DNA of 5,828 nucleotides, taken from assembly GCA_019114715.1 (NCBI GenBank), contig DXEZ01000140.1:1-5828 (forward strand), in the 5' to 3' direction. Position 1 is the first letter of the stretch. Every line of letters begins with the position of its first letter. The notes beneath the pieces were generated by a model, which had not been told where the DNA came from, searched no databases, and saw nothing but the letters and a program-made list of their open reading frames with translations. The position numbers and the translations under genes are program-made. This document shows, in pieces, positions 1 to 5,390 of the stretch. This DNA is from Candidatus Sphingobacterium stercoripullorum (lineage in GTDB: Bacteria; Bacteroidota; Bacteroidia; Sphingobacteriales; Sphingobacteriaceae).

Positions 1-509
1 GCGGAAGAGAGCATAAAGAGATTTCCGTTAAAAACCTAGCGTATATCATACAAGCTAGAATGGAAGAGATTATTGAACATGTCGATTACGAATTGAAGTC
101 TTCGGGTTATCATGATAAATTGATTGCAGGGATCGTCATTACAGGTGGTGGGTCGCAGTTGCAACACTTGGTGCAGCTAGTGGAATACACTACTGGTATT
201 GCCTGCCGCGTGGGCTATCCGAATGAATACCTGGTGAAAACCGATGCGATTAATAAGCAAACATTTGAGGAAATGAAAAGCCCGAAATACGCAACAAGCG
301 TTGGCTTATTGATTAAAGGTATCCAAGGTTTAGAGGAAGAAGAGTTATTGAAAAATGAAACCCTTGTTGAGGAGCAAGAAGAGCAAAGTAAAGTGCGCGA
401 GATTGCCGATAAACAACAGAAGAAGGAGGGTTGGCTAAAAAAGTTTTTGACCGATTTTATAAATGACGATATAGGAATTGACGACGACACTTATATTGGT
501 AAAAAATAA
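1..509 (+). CDS. ftsA: Cell division protein FtsA, C-terminal part (5' end outside window)
   Basis: FtsA is the actin-like ATPase that binds the FtsZ C-terminal tail and anchors the Z-ring to the inner face of the cytoplasmic membrane. The reading frame is open from the left edge (first full codon at position 3), so the ATG at 60 is internal. About 168 residues remain. Visible elements are the end of the actin fold, including the phosphate-2-like segment IVITGGGSQL (about 132-161), and the conserved SPKYATSVGLL stretch (about 273-311). A highly charged Glu/Lys/Gln-rich linker follows. A short amphipathic segment, GWLKKFLTDFI (429-461), fits the membrane-targeting helix expected at the FtsA C terminus. 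Unlike E. coli FtsA, about 15 mostly acidic residues follow this helix. ftsZ lies 137 bp downstream in the same orientation, the usual order at the end of a dcw cluster. The identification rests on recognising Bacteroidota FtsA sequence and on the ftsZ neighbour. Confidence 0.95.
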   Translation, partial: GREHKEISVKNLAYIIQARMEEIIEHVDYELKSSGYHDKLIAGIVITGGGSQLQHLVQLVEYTTGIACRVGYPNEYLVKTDAINKQTFEEMKSPKYATSVGLLIKGIQGLEEEELLKNETLVEEQEEQSKVREIADKQQKKEGWLKKFLTDFINDDIGIDDDTYIGKK

Positions 510-557
510 TTATCCACATCGGCGGTATTTATCCACATTTTTAACAATTGTGGAAAA
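510..557. promoter_or_regulatory. Cluster of three DnaA boxes in the ftsA-ftsZ gap
   Basis: Two perfect copies of the DnaA box TTATCCACA lie in direct orientation at 510-518 and 529-537. A third box, TTTTCCACA on the minus strand (TTWTNCACA consensus), lies at 549-557. Box centres are 19 and 20 bp apart, close to two helical turns each, so bound DnaA molecules would sit on roughly one face of the DNA. A weaker one-mismatch box (TTTTCAACA, minus strand) is at 562-570. The first box begins at the base after the ftsA stop. A random match to TTWTNCACA is expected about once per 33,000 positions per strand with equal base frequencies, so three in this gap is not a chance pattern. Inference: DnaA binds here, either regulating ftsZ or as part of an origin or titration site. 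Confidence 0.8.
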
Positions 558-576
558 CAGATGTTGAAAATTCACT

Positions 577-593
577 AATATTACGGTAGTATT
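577..593. repeat. Imperfect 17-bp dyad upstream of ftsZ
   Basis: The sequence AATATTACGGTAGTATT reads as an inverted repeat around a central G at 585, with a single non-Watson-Crick position (T581 opposite G589). It sits 20 bp beyond the third DnaA box and 54 bp before the preferred ftsZ start. It could be an operator half-site pair or a small RNA hairpin in the leader. No regulator family can be named from it. No convincing Bacteroidota -33/-7 promoter pair was found by eye in this gap; the closest -7-like match is AAAGTTTG at 615-622. Confidence 0.4.
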
Positions 594-634
594 CATGTAT
601 TGTTTTCAAAGAGGAAAGTTTGGCTATTCAAAAT

Positions 635-643
635 AAAGAGGAG
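635..643 (+). promoter_or_regulatory. Ribosome binding site supporting the ATG start of ftsZ
   Basis: AAAGAGGAG ends 3 bp before the ATG at 647; its GAGG core (638-641) has a 5-bp spacer. An in-frame TTG at 620 also has a GAGG (611-614) with a 5-bp spacer and would add nine residues (MAIQNKEEH). ATG is preferred because it is the stronger start codon and the resulting N terminus, MSIEFEMFKEQSSIIKVIG, has the usual short lead into the first FtsZ strand seen in Bacteroidota. Confidence 0.55.
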
Positions 644-646
644 CAT

Positions 647-2371
647 ATGTCTATAGAGTTTGAAATGTTTAAAGAACAATCGTCTATAATTAAGGTTATA
701 GGTGTTGGTGGAGGTGGTGGAAATGCAGTCAACCACATGTATAAGCAAGGAATTAGTGGTGTAGATTTTATAATCTGTAACACAGATGCCCAAGCTTTGG
801 AATTGAGTCCAATTCCCAATAAAGTACAACTGGGAGCCAGTTTAACTGAAGGAATGGGAGCTGGTGCAGATCCTGACGTGGGAGAGAATTCTGCAATAGA
901 AAGCATAGATGATATCAAGCGCATGCTTGGTTCAAACACCAAAATGCTATTTATAACAGCAGGTATGGGTGGTGGAACCGGTACTGGGGCTAGTCCAGTC
1001 ATTGCAAAAGCGGCTAAAGAATTGGGAGTCCTAACTGTTGCTATTGTAACTACTCCTTTTACCTTTGAAGGAAAAAGAAGGAAGTTGCAAGCTGAAGAGG
1101 GCTTGTCTGAACTGAAAAAATACGTAGATTCTTACCTAGTCATTTCTAATGACAGGCTACGCGAGATATTTGGCGACCTTACGCTCATTGCGGCGTTTGC
1201 AAAAGCGGATGATATTTTATCTACCGCTGCAAAAGGTATCGCAGAAATAATTACTATTCCGGGTTACGTCAACGTTGACTTTAAGGACGTAAGAACCGTT
1301 ATGTGTGATAGCGGAGTGGCTATTATGGGTAACGCGGTGGCTACGGGCGATCAACGTGCTATAGAATCGGTCACAGGAGCTCTTGCATCTCCACTTCTTA
1401 AAGATAATGAGATTGAAGGTGCACGTTACATACTTCTGAATATTACCTCTGGTACTAAAGAGGTAACTATGGATGAAGTAGCGACCATTACAGATTACAT
1501 TCAAGAGAAAGCGGGACTTACTGCCGATCTAATTTGGGGTAACTGTATCGATGAGAACTTAGGTGAGGAGCTATCAGTAACAATTATTGCTACTGGTTTC
1601 CAAACTGCTGAGGAGCGTCTAAAGGAGAAAGAAAGTGAGAAAATAGCACTTCCTTTAAATCCTGAAGACGATCAAAATGCGCCTTATATTAGGCCCGTAA
1701 AACAAAACCGCTTCATACAAAGAGCACCAGAAGGGCAAGCAGCTGAAGAACAGGAGCAGGACGATATCACCAATGTCAAGTCTGTTTCGCAAATCGATTT
1801 GTTTTCCTCAAACCCTCAGAATCAAAATCCAGATGTAGAAAACACAGCTGATGCAGACGATGGTGTGATTCGTCACACCTTAGAGCTAGAGGAGCCGACC
1901 ATTGAGCCTGAAGATAGTAAAGAAGAGAACGACGGCTTTGAACTAAAAACAAGACCTTCGGTTTTTGACTTCCATGTACCTTCCGTGTTTGATGAATACA
2001 AGCAGCAGGAAGATGTGCAAAGGCACGAAGAGATAGCGGAGGACGAAGCACCGCTTCATCCTAGCAATAGCGATCACCAAGCAGGTGTATTTGTTCCAAA
2101 CGACGATAGTAAATTAAGCCCAGATCATCAGCAGCGTTTGCAAAAGACGAAAGAAAGAATCCTTCGTTTGAAAGAGCTGAGCATGAAGCTTAAGACTGCA
2201 ACTGGGCTGCAAGAGTTAGAAAACGAACCGGCTTACAAAAGAAAGCAAAAGGCCCTAGATAACGTGCCTCACTCCTCAGAGTCTCAAGTGTCTAGATTTA
2301 CCTTGTCTTTCGATGAGAACGGCACGGAAATTCGTCCAAACAACTCTTTTCTGCACGACAATGTAGACTAG
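647..2371 (+). CDS. ftsZ: Cell division protein FtsZ
   Basis: FtsZ is the tubulin-like GTPase that polymerises into the cytoplasmic Z-ring and recruits the division machinery. From the ATG at 647 it is 574 residues, much longer than E. coli FtsZ (383) because of a long linker. The GTPase domain spans about 10-320. It carries the glycine-rich loop GGGGGNAVN (21-29), NTD (45-47), the tubulin signature GGGTGTGASP (108-117) and the T7 synergy loop NVDFKDVR (209-216), whose N209, D211 and D214 match the catalytic positions. Residues of about 321-515 form an acidic, Gln/Glu/Asp-rich, probably disordered linker. A second conserved block follows: ELENEPAYKRK (523-533), SRFTLS (549-554) and the terminal NSFLHDNVD (566-574), the presumed FtsA-binding tail in Bacteroidota. 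Small deviations are GGGGG for the usual GGGGS and ASP for AAP in the signature; neither should abolish GTPase activity. A strong terminator begins 41 bp after the stop, so ftsZ ends its transcription unit. Confidence 0.98.
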   Translation: MSIEFEMFKEQSSIIKVIGVGGGGGNAVNHMYKQGISGVDFIICNTDAQALELSPIPNKVQLGASLTEGMGAGADPDVGENSAIESIDDIKRMLGSNTKMLFITAGMGGGTGTGASPVIAKAAKELGVLTVAIVTTPFTFEGKRRKLQAEEGLSELKKYVDSYLVISNDRLREIFGDLTLIAAFAKADDILSTAAKGIAEIITIPGYVNVDFKDVRTVMCDSGVAIMGNAVATGDQRAIESVTGALASPLLKDNEIEGARYILLNITSGTKEVTMDEVATITDYIQEKAGLTADLIWGNCIDENLGEELSVTIIATGFQTAEERLKEKESEKIALPLNPEDDQNAPYIRPVKQNRFIQRAPEGQAAEEQEQDDITNVKSVSQIDLFSSNPQNQNPDVENTADADDGVIRHTLELEEPTIEPEDSKEENDGFELKTRPSVFDFHVPSVFDEYKQQEDVQRHEEIAEDEAPLHPSNSDHQAGVFVPNDDSKLSPDHQQRLQKTKERILRLKELSMKLKTATGLQELENEPAYKRKQKALDNVPHSSESQVSRFTLSFDENGTEIRPNNSFLHDNVD

Positions 2372-2412
2372 TTGATGCGGATATATGCTGCAAATGAATT
2401 TAATTTCAATAT

Positions 2413-2439
2413 AAAAAAGCCCGTTTATCGGGCTTTTTT
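2413..2439 (+). terminator. Intrinsic terminator after ftsZ
   Basis: A perfect 11-bp stem (AAAAAAGCCCG at 2413-2423 pairing with CGGGCTTTTTT at 2429-2439) encloses a 5-nt TTTAT loop, and the T-run forms the 3' arm. A second T-rich tract (2443-2449) follows. It ends the ftsA-ftsZ transcript. The A-run on the left arm means it could also stop transcription from the minus strand, though no minus-strand gene faces it. Confidence 0.93.
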
Positions 2440-2478
2440 GCTTATTTTTAATAGGTTTTAAAATACAGGAGAATATAT

Positions 2479-3615
2479 ATGTCGAAAAAGTTGAATAACC
2501 CTATTTGGGTAATGAGCTCTGCTTACGATAACTTGAATCTTCAAGAGTTGATTGCCAACTCGGTTAAGTTAGGAGCTCAAGGTATTGATTTATGTGTATT
2601 TAGAAAAGATGGTGATAGACAAGACCACACGGCTACCCATCTAGACTACGAAAGCTTTGGTGTAGAGGAGTCTAAGCAGTTAATCGATCAGTTCAATAAC
2701 TCTAGCTTACAATTGTCGCTAGGTGCGTTTGAAAACATGATAGGGGGAGACCCAGCGCATAAGATTCAAAATCAGAATCACCTATTGCGATTGATTCGTA
2801 TTGCCTACCTTTTAGGAGGAGACGAGAACGACGTGAAAGTAGGAACATTTGTGGGCTATAACCATGAGCTGGGTAACCAAGAGAACGGTTTTGAAAAGAA
2901 TTTAGAAGAATATAAAAAAGTATTTGAGCCCATTATAAAATATGCGGAAGACCTAGGGGTAACGGTTCTTTATGAAAATTGCCCAATGGAAGGCTGGAGG
3001 TCTGCTAGCTACACATCAACCTACAATAACTTACCGGGAGTTTTAGCAGCTAGAAAATTGATGTATGCCTTAATTCCAAGCAAGGCGCATGGGGAGATAT
3101 ACGATCCATCGCACGATATATGGCAAAACACCAATCCAGTGGATGTTATTAACGCTATGGATATCGATCGCTTACACCGCATTCACGTGAAGACCACTAG
3201 GAATTTGAAAAACAAAGCCCGCATAGAGTGGGGCGGTATGTATCCTATGCAAAGTGTAGATGCTACGCTTGCTGAAAAAGCAGGTGTATCTATTCCACAA
3301 AACGAGTGGGATAGGCATCATTACGAGCCTATGCTTCCAGGTTTTGGTGGTACTGACACGATGGACTGGAATGATTTTGTAGGCGCTATCCATGCTAAGG
3401 GGTTTGATGGACCTTTTGAAATAGAGAATGAAGCAGCGAACTCAAAAAATACAGGGAATAAAGCTGCTATTGATCAAGGATATAAAGCGACCATTAGCTT
3501 TTTAAGCCCGCTGTTATGGAATCTTACAGATGAGGGCTATCAGTATCAAAAAACAGGAGAACTCAAGCAGATTAGTGTAAAGGATATTCCTGTTATGACT
3601 ATAGATAAATTTTAG
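2479..3615 (+). CDS. Xylose-isomerase-like TIM-barrel protein (sugar isomerase/epimerase family)
   Basis: This 378-residue protein has the hallmarks of the AP-endonuclease-2/xylose-isomerase-like TIM-barrel superfamily. These metal-dependent enzymes isomerise or epimerise sugars and related polyols, or act on their keto derivatives. Candidate metal ligands fall in the expected order at strand ends: E166 in VLYENCP, D209 and H212 in YDPSH, H236 in RIHVK, and E314 or E316 in PFEIENE. An early strand reads GAQGIDLCVF (32-41). There is no signal peptide or membrane segment, so it is presumably cytoplasmic. The start at 2479 is supported by AGGAGA (2467-2472) with a 6-bp spacer. The gene stands alone between two strong terminators, with no transporter, kinase or dehydrogenase beside it in the window, so the substrate cannot be inferred. 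The family is confident; the exact reaction is unknown, and I do not assign a gene name. Confidence 0.85.
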   Translation: MSKKLNNPIWVMSSAYDNLNLQELIANSVKLGAQGIDLCVFRKDGDRQDHTATHLDYESFGVEESKQLIDQFNNSSLQLSLGAFENMIGGDPAHKIQNQNHLLRLIRIAYLLGGDENDVKVGTFVGYNHELGNQENGFEKNLEEYKKVFEPIIKYAEDLGVTVLYENCPMEGWRSASYTSTYNNLPGVLAARKLMYALIPSKAHGEIYDPSHDIWQNTNPVDVINAMDIDRLHRIHVKTTRNLKNKARIEWGGMYPMQSVDATLAEKAGVSIPQNEWDRHHYEPMLPGFGGTDTMDWNDFVGAIHAKGFDGPFEIENEAANSKNTGNKAAIDQGYKATISFLSPLLWNLTDEGYQYQKTGELKQISVKDIPVMTIDKF

Positions 3616-3631
3616 TTTTCTCATGATGTTT

Positions 3632-3667
3632 GAAAAAAGAGGAGCTCTACGGGGTTCCTCTTTTTTC
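3632..3667. terminator. Bidirectional intrinsic terminator with UACG tetraloop
   Basis: A perfect 12-bp stem (GAAAAAAGAGGA at 3632-3643 with TCCTCTTTTTTC at 3656-3667) extends inward by four more pairs, two of them G-U (3644-3647 with 3652-3655). It is capped by TACG (3648-3651) on a C-G closing pair, which is the extra-stable UNCG tetraloop pattern when read as plus-strand RNA. It lies 17 bp after the isomerase stop codon. Because A- and T-runs flank the stem, it can also serve the response regulator transcribed toward it from the minus strand, whose stop is 160 bp away. Between 3668 and 3827 I see no gene and no other terminator. Confidence 0.92.
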
Positions 3668-3827
3668 GTTTAGAGATAGTCCGTCAGTGATATATGGTCG
3701 TTGTAGTAACTGCATACTCAGGACTCTCCATCTTAAACAAAATGAAATATAAGACTGCCTAATTTTTCTGTCTAGCTATTTTATTGCTTTGTTATCTTAA
3801 GGCGTATTGGGTTTAGATGATCGCTGC

Positions 3828-4481
3828 TTAATCTAAAAACTGCTGGTCGGTATTCAAAGAAAATATTTTAATAAGGTCAGGGATGTTCTTGATGTTTAGT
3901 TTTTTGAATATCCTAGATTTGTAGGTGCTGACAGTTGATGGATTGAGGTCCATGGCTTTGGCAACATCAACCACTCCATACCCTTTGATAAGTTGTTTGG
4001 CAACATCGGTTTCTCTATCCGATAAAGTCAGTAGGGGATTCTTTTTATTGACTTCCGTTTTACTTTTAGTAAGGATCTCTATATATTGATCCCGCACACT
4101 ATCGGACATGTATTTTTTTCCTTCTTTAAGGCGCTCTAGTGCATCGCGGAGCTCCAGCATACTGGTGGATTTATTTAAATACCCCATAGCACCTGCCTCA
4201 ATATACCTGAGGGCATAAATTTGTTCGTCGTAGGAAGAAAACACGAGGATCTTAATTTCTGGTTGTAGGTTAAGAATTTCTTGAACCATTCTAATATTAT
4301 TTCCTCCTGGCATATTTAAATCTAATATCAATAGATCATATTGCGCTTCTTGAATTTTTCTTTTTGCCTCATCATAGCTCTCTGCATGCACTATATCTTC
4401 CGTCTTTAAGACTTCTTTGATAATAATAGAAGCTCCTAACCGTACTATGCTATGATCATCTGCTAATAAAACCCTTTTCAT
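3828..4481 (-). CDS. Response regulator, NarL/FixJ (LuxR-type HTH) family
   Basis: This is a 217-residue two-component response regulator and DNA-binding transcription factor. The receiver domain (about 1-120) has the acidic pair D8/D9, the phosphoacceptor D54 in LILDLNMPGG, the switch serine S82 or S83 in VFSSYDE, and K104 in YLNKS, so all residues for phosphorylation are present. A linker (about 125-148) leads to a LuxR-type helix-turn-helix (about 152-210): LTLSDRETDVAKQLIKGYGVVDVAKAM with recognition helix region PSTVSTYKSRIFKKLNI. Length is typical of the family. The start (ATG complement at 4479-4481) has only an A-rich leader and no clear Shine-Dalgarno, which is normal in Bacteroidota. 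No sensor kinase is adjacent, so it is an orphan within this window. It is divergent from mscL across a 211-bp gap and could act on that gap. Its signal and regulon are unknown. Confidence 0.93.
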   Translation of the reverse strand: MKRVLLADDHSIVRLGASIIIKEVLKTEDIVHAESYDEAKRKIQEAQYDLLILDLNMPGGNNIRMVQEILNLQPEIKILVFSSYDEQIYALRYIEAGAMGYLNKSTSMLELRDALERLKEGKKYMSDSVRDQYIEILTKSKTEVNKKNPLLTLSDRETDVAKQLIKGYGVVDVAKAMDLNPSTVSTYKSRIFKKLNIKNIPDLIKIFSLNTDQQFLD

Positions 4482-4512
4482 ACTTTATTTTGGATAAGTT
4501 TACTTTAAACCT

Positions 4513-4520
4513 CAAATTTA
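4513..4520 (-). promoter_or_regulatory. Candidate -7 promoter element for the response regulator
   Basis: Read on the minus strand, this is TAAATTTG, a perfect match to the Bacteroidota -7 consensus TAnnTTTG. A start of transcription a few bases downstream would give a leader of about 25 nt before the ATG. The best upstream TTTG (minus strand, 4546-4549) is 25 bp away, longer than usual. A second identical TAAATTTG lies at 4551-4558 and also lacks a well-spaced -33 element. In such AT-rich DNA a chance match is plausible. Confidence 0.35.
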
Positions 4521-4536
4521 TTTCATTGGTAATGTA

Positions 4537-4549
4537 TTTGTATTACAAA
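4537..4549. repeat. 13-bp palindrome between the divergent regulator and mscL
   Basis: TTTGTA-T-TACAAA is a perfect 6+6 inverted repeat around one central base. It lies between the response regulator start and the mscL start, next to the two copies of CAAATTTA (4513-4520 and 4551-4558). A site of this form would suit a dimeric regulator, possibly the LuxR-type protein encoded next door, but palindromes of this size also occur by chance in AT-rich spacers. Confidence 0.35.
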
Positions 4550-4627
4550 ACAAATTTAACAAAAAAAATGGGGTATGGACATTAAGTTGCCAAAAGACAG
4601 AAAATCTTTACTAAAAAGGTGGTGAAG

Positions 4628-4659
4628 TTTATTAATAAAAATTATATTTACGATGTTTG
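4628..4659 (+). promoter_or_regulatory. Weak candidate promoter for mscL
   Basis: TTTA (4628-4631, one mismatch to TTTG) and GATGTTTG (4652-4659, one mismatch to TAnnTTTG) are 20 bp apart, the same spacing as in the strong rpmH promoter in this window. Transcription would start near 4665, giving a leader of roughly 28 nt. Each element has one mismatch, so this is tentative. Confidence 0.3.
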
Positions 4660-4692
4660 TATAAAATTAACTGGTAATCAATAGTTAGAAAT

Positions 4693-5100
4693 ATGAGTTT
4701 TGTAAAAGAATTTAAGGAGTTTGCCATGCGTGGCAGCGTGGTCGACCTAGCCGTTGGTATGGTAATAGGTGCCGCATTTGGAAAGATTGTTACCTCTTTG
4801 GTAGACGATATTATAATGCCTACAGTTGGGTATTTCACTGGCGGAGTTGACTTTTCAGACATGAAAGTTATCCTTGAACCGGCAGATGAAGCCAATGAAA
4901 TTGCTGAGGTAGCTATTAACTATGGTGTCTTTATCAATGTGATCATTCAATTTATCATCATTGCATTCTGTATATTTTTAGTTGTTAAATTGATCAATCA
5001 GTTGAAGCGGAAAGAAGAAGCAGCACCAGAGGAACCTGCAGCACCAAGCAATGAGGAGCAGTTACTTTCGGAAATTCGTGATCTTCTGAAGAACAAGTAG
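4693..5100 (+). CDS. mscL: Large-conductance mechanosensitive channel MscL
   Basis: MscL is the pentameric inner-membrane channel that opens under membrane tension to release solutes during hypo-osmotic shock. At 135 residues it matches the family's usual length. The N-terminal amphipathic helix MSFVKEFKEFAMRG (1-14) leads into TM1 (about 15-45), with the conserved segment VVDLAVGMVIGAAFGKIV containing the pore-constriction region, then DDIIMPTVG. A periplasmic loop (about 46-73) is followed by TM2 (about 74-101, YGVFINVIIQFIIIAFCIFLVV). A charged, Pro/Ala/Glu-rich linker follows, then the C-terminal bundle helix EEQLLSEIRDLLKNK (121-135). The ATG at 4693 begins the amphipathic helix at its usual place; no Shine-Dalgarno is evident. 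The gene appears monocistronic, followed by a hairpin and then the rpmH promoter. Its divergent neighbour is a response regulator, but no direct link is shown. Confidence 0.97.
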   Translation: MSFVKEFKEFAMRGSVVDLAVGMVIGAAFGKIVTSLVDDIIMPTVGYFTGGVDFSDMKVILEPADEANEIAEVAINYGVFINVIIQFIIIAFCIFLVVKLINQLKRKEEAAPEEPAAPSNEEQLLSEIRDLLKNK

Positions 5101-5116
5101 GGTAGTTTGTTCTTCA
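5087..5116 (+). terminator. Hairpin across the mscL stop codon (possible weak terminator)
   Basis: A perfect 10-bp stem, TGAAGAACAA (5087-5096) with TTGTTCTTCA (5107-5116), encloses a 10-nt loop that contains the mscL stop codon. The left arm encodes the last residues of MscL. No T-run follows directly (AAAGAGAATAG), so it may be an mRNA 3'-end stabiliser or a weak terminator and not a classical intrinsic one. Confidence 0.5.
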
Positions 5117-5141
5117 AAGAGAATAGAATTACTTTATTTAA

Positions 5142-5173
5142 TTTGATAATTCATTATATATTTTCTACTTTTG
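5142..5173 (+). promoter_or_regulatory. Bacteroidota-type promoter for rpmH-rnpA
   Basis: TTTG (5142-5145) and TACTTTTG (5166-5173) are 20 bp apart. Both match the primary sigma factor consensus known in Bacteroidota (-33 TTTG, -7 TAnnTTTG) without mismatch. Transcription should start near 5180, giving a leader of about 52 nt. This is the best promoter in the window, as expected for a ribosomal protein gene. Confidence 0.8.
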
Positions 5174-5204
5174 CAGTTCTTTGTGTAAAGCAGGAAGTAG
5201 AAAA

Positions 5205-5226
5205 TATTATTAAAACAGCAATAATA
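5205..5226 (+). other. AT-only inverted repeat in the rpmH leader
   Basis: TATTATT (5205-5211) can pair with AATAATA (5220-5226) around an 8-nt loop. The right arm runs into the short AAGG (5226-5229) just before the rpmH start. The stem has only A-T pairs, so any RNA structure would be weak. It could tune ribosome access, but no known L34 autoregulatory motif is recognised. Confidence 0.25.
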
Positions 5227-5231
5227 AGGTC

Positions 5232-5390
5232 ATGAAAAGAACATACCAACCCTCACGTAGGAAAAGAAGAAATAAACATGGGTTCCGCGAGCGCATGAGT
5301 ACTGCAAACGGACGTAAGGTATTAGCAGCTAGAAGAGCAAAGGGAAGAAAGAGACTTTCAGTTTCTGACGAACCACGTCATAAGAATTAA
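5232..5390 (+). CDS. rpmH: 50S ribosomal protein L34 (bL34)
   Basis: L34 is a small, very basic protein of the large ribosomal subunit. The 52-residue product starts MKRTYQPSRRKRRNKHGFRE, the universal bL34 signature, and continues RMSTANGRKVLAARRAKGRKRLSVSDEPRHKN. The length is within the family range (44-53). The C-terminal extension after GRKRLSVS, ending in PRHK, is the form usual in Bacteroidota. A short AAGG lies 2 bp before the ATG. The gene follows a canonical promoter and precedes rnpA by 54 bp in the same direction, the near-universal rpmH-rnpA arrangement. dnaA and dnaN, which flank this pair in many other phyla, are not in the window. Confidence 0.98.
   Translation: MKRTYQPSRRKRRNKHGFRERMSTANGRKVLAARRAKGRKRLSVSDEPRHKN

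Noticed and set aside
60..509. Independent small gene starting at ATG 60
   Set aside because: The frame is open to the left edge and the upstream codons (GREHKEISVKNLAYIIQAR) are conserved FtsA sequence, so this ATG is internal to ftsA.
628..1002. Long minus-strand ORF opposite the start of ftsZ (and similar ones at 1217-1504 and 1776-2051)
   Set aside because: These are antisense shadows of the strongly conserved ftsZ frame. Their Pro/Ser-rich or irregular products match no family, and no promoter is seen.
2452..2459. TAGGTTTT as a -7 element for the isomerase gene
   Set aside because: One mismatch, and the nearest upstream TTTG (2437-2440) is only 11 bp away and belongs to the ftsZ terminator. 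No supportable promoter was found.
3292..3300. TATTCCACA, a one-mismatch DnaA box inside the isomerase gene
   Set aside because: It is a single degenerate match within coding sequence with no clustering, as expected by chance.
3694..3762. 22-codon plus-strand ORF between the terminator and the response regulator (starts MVVVVTAYSG)
   Set aside because: It is very short, has no ribosome binding site or promoter, lies directly after a terminator, and resembles no known small protein.
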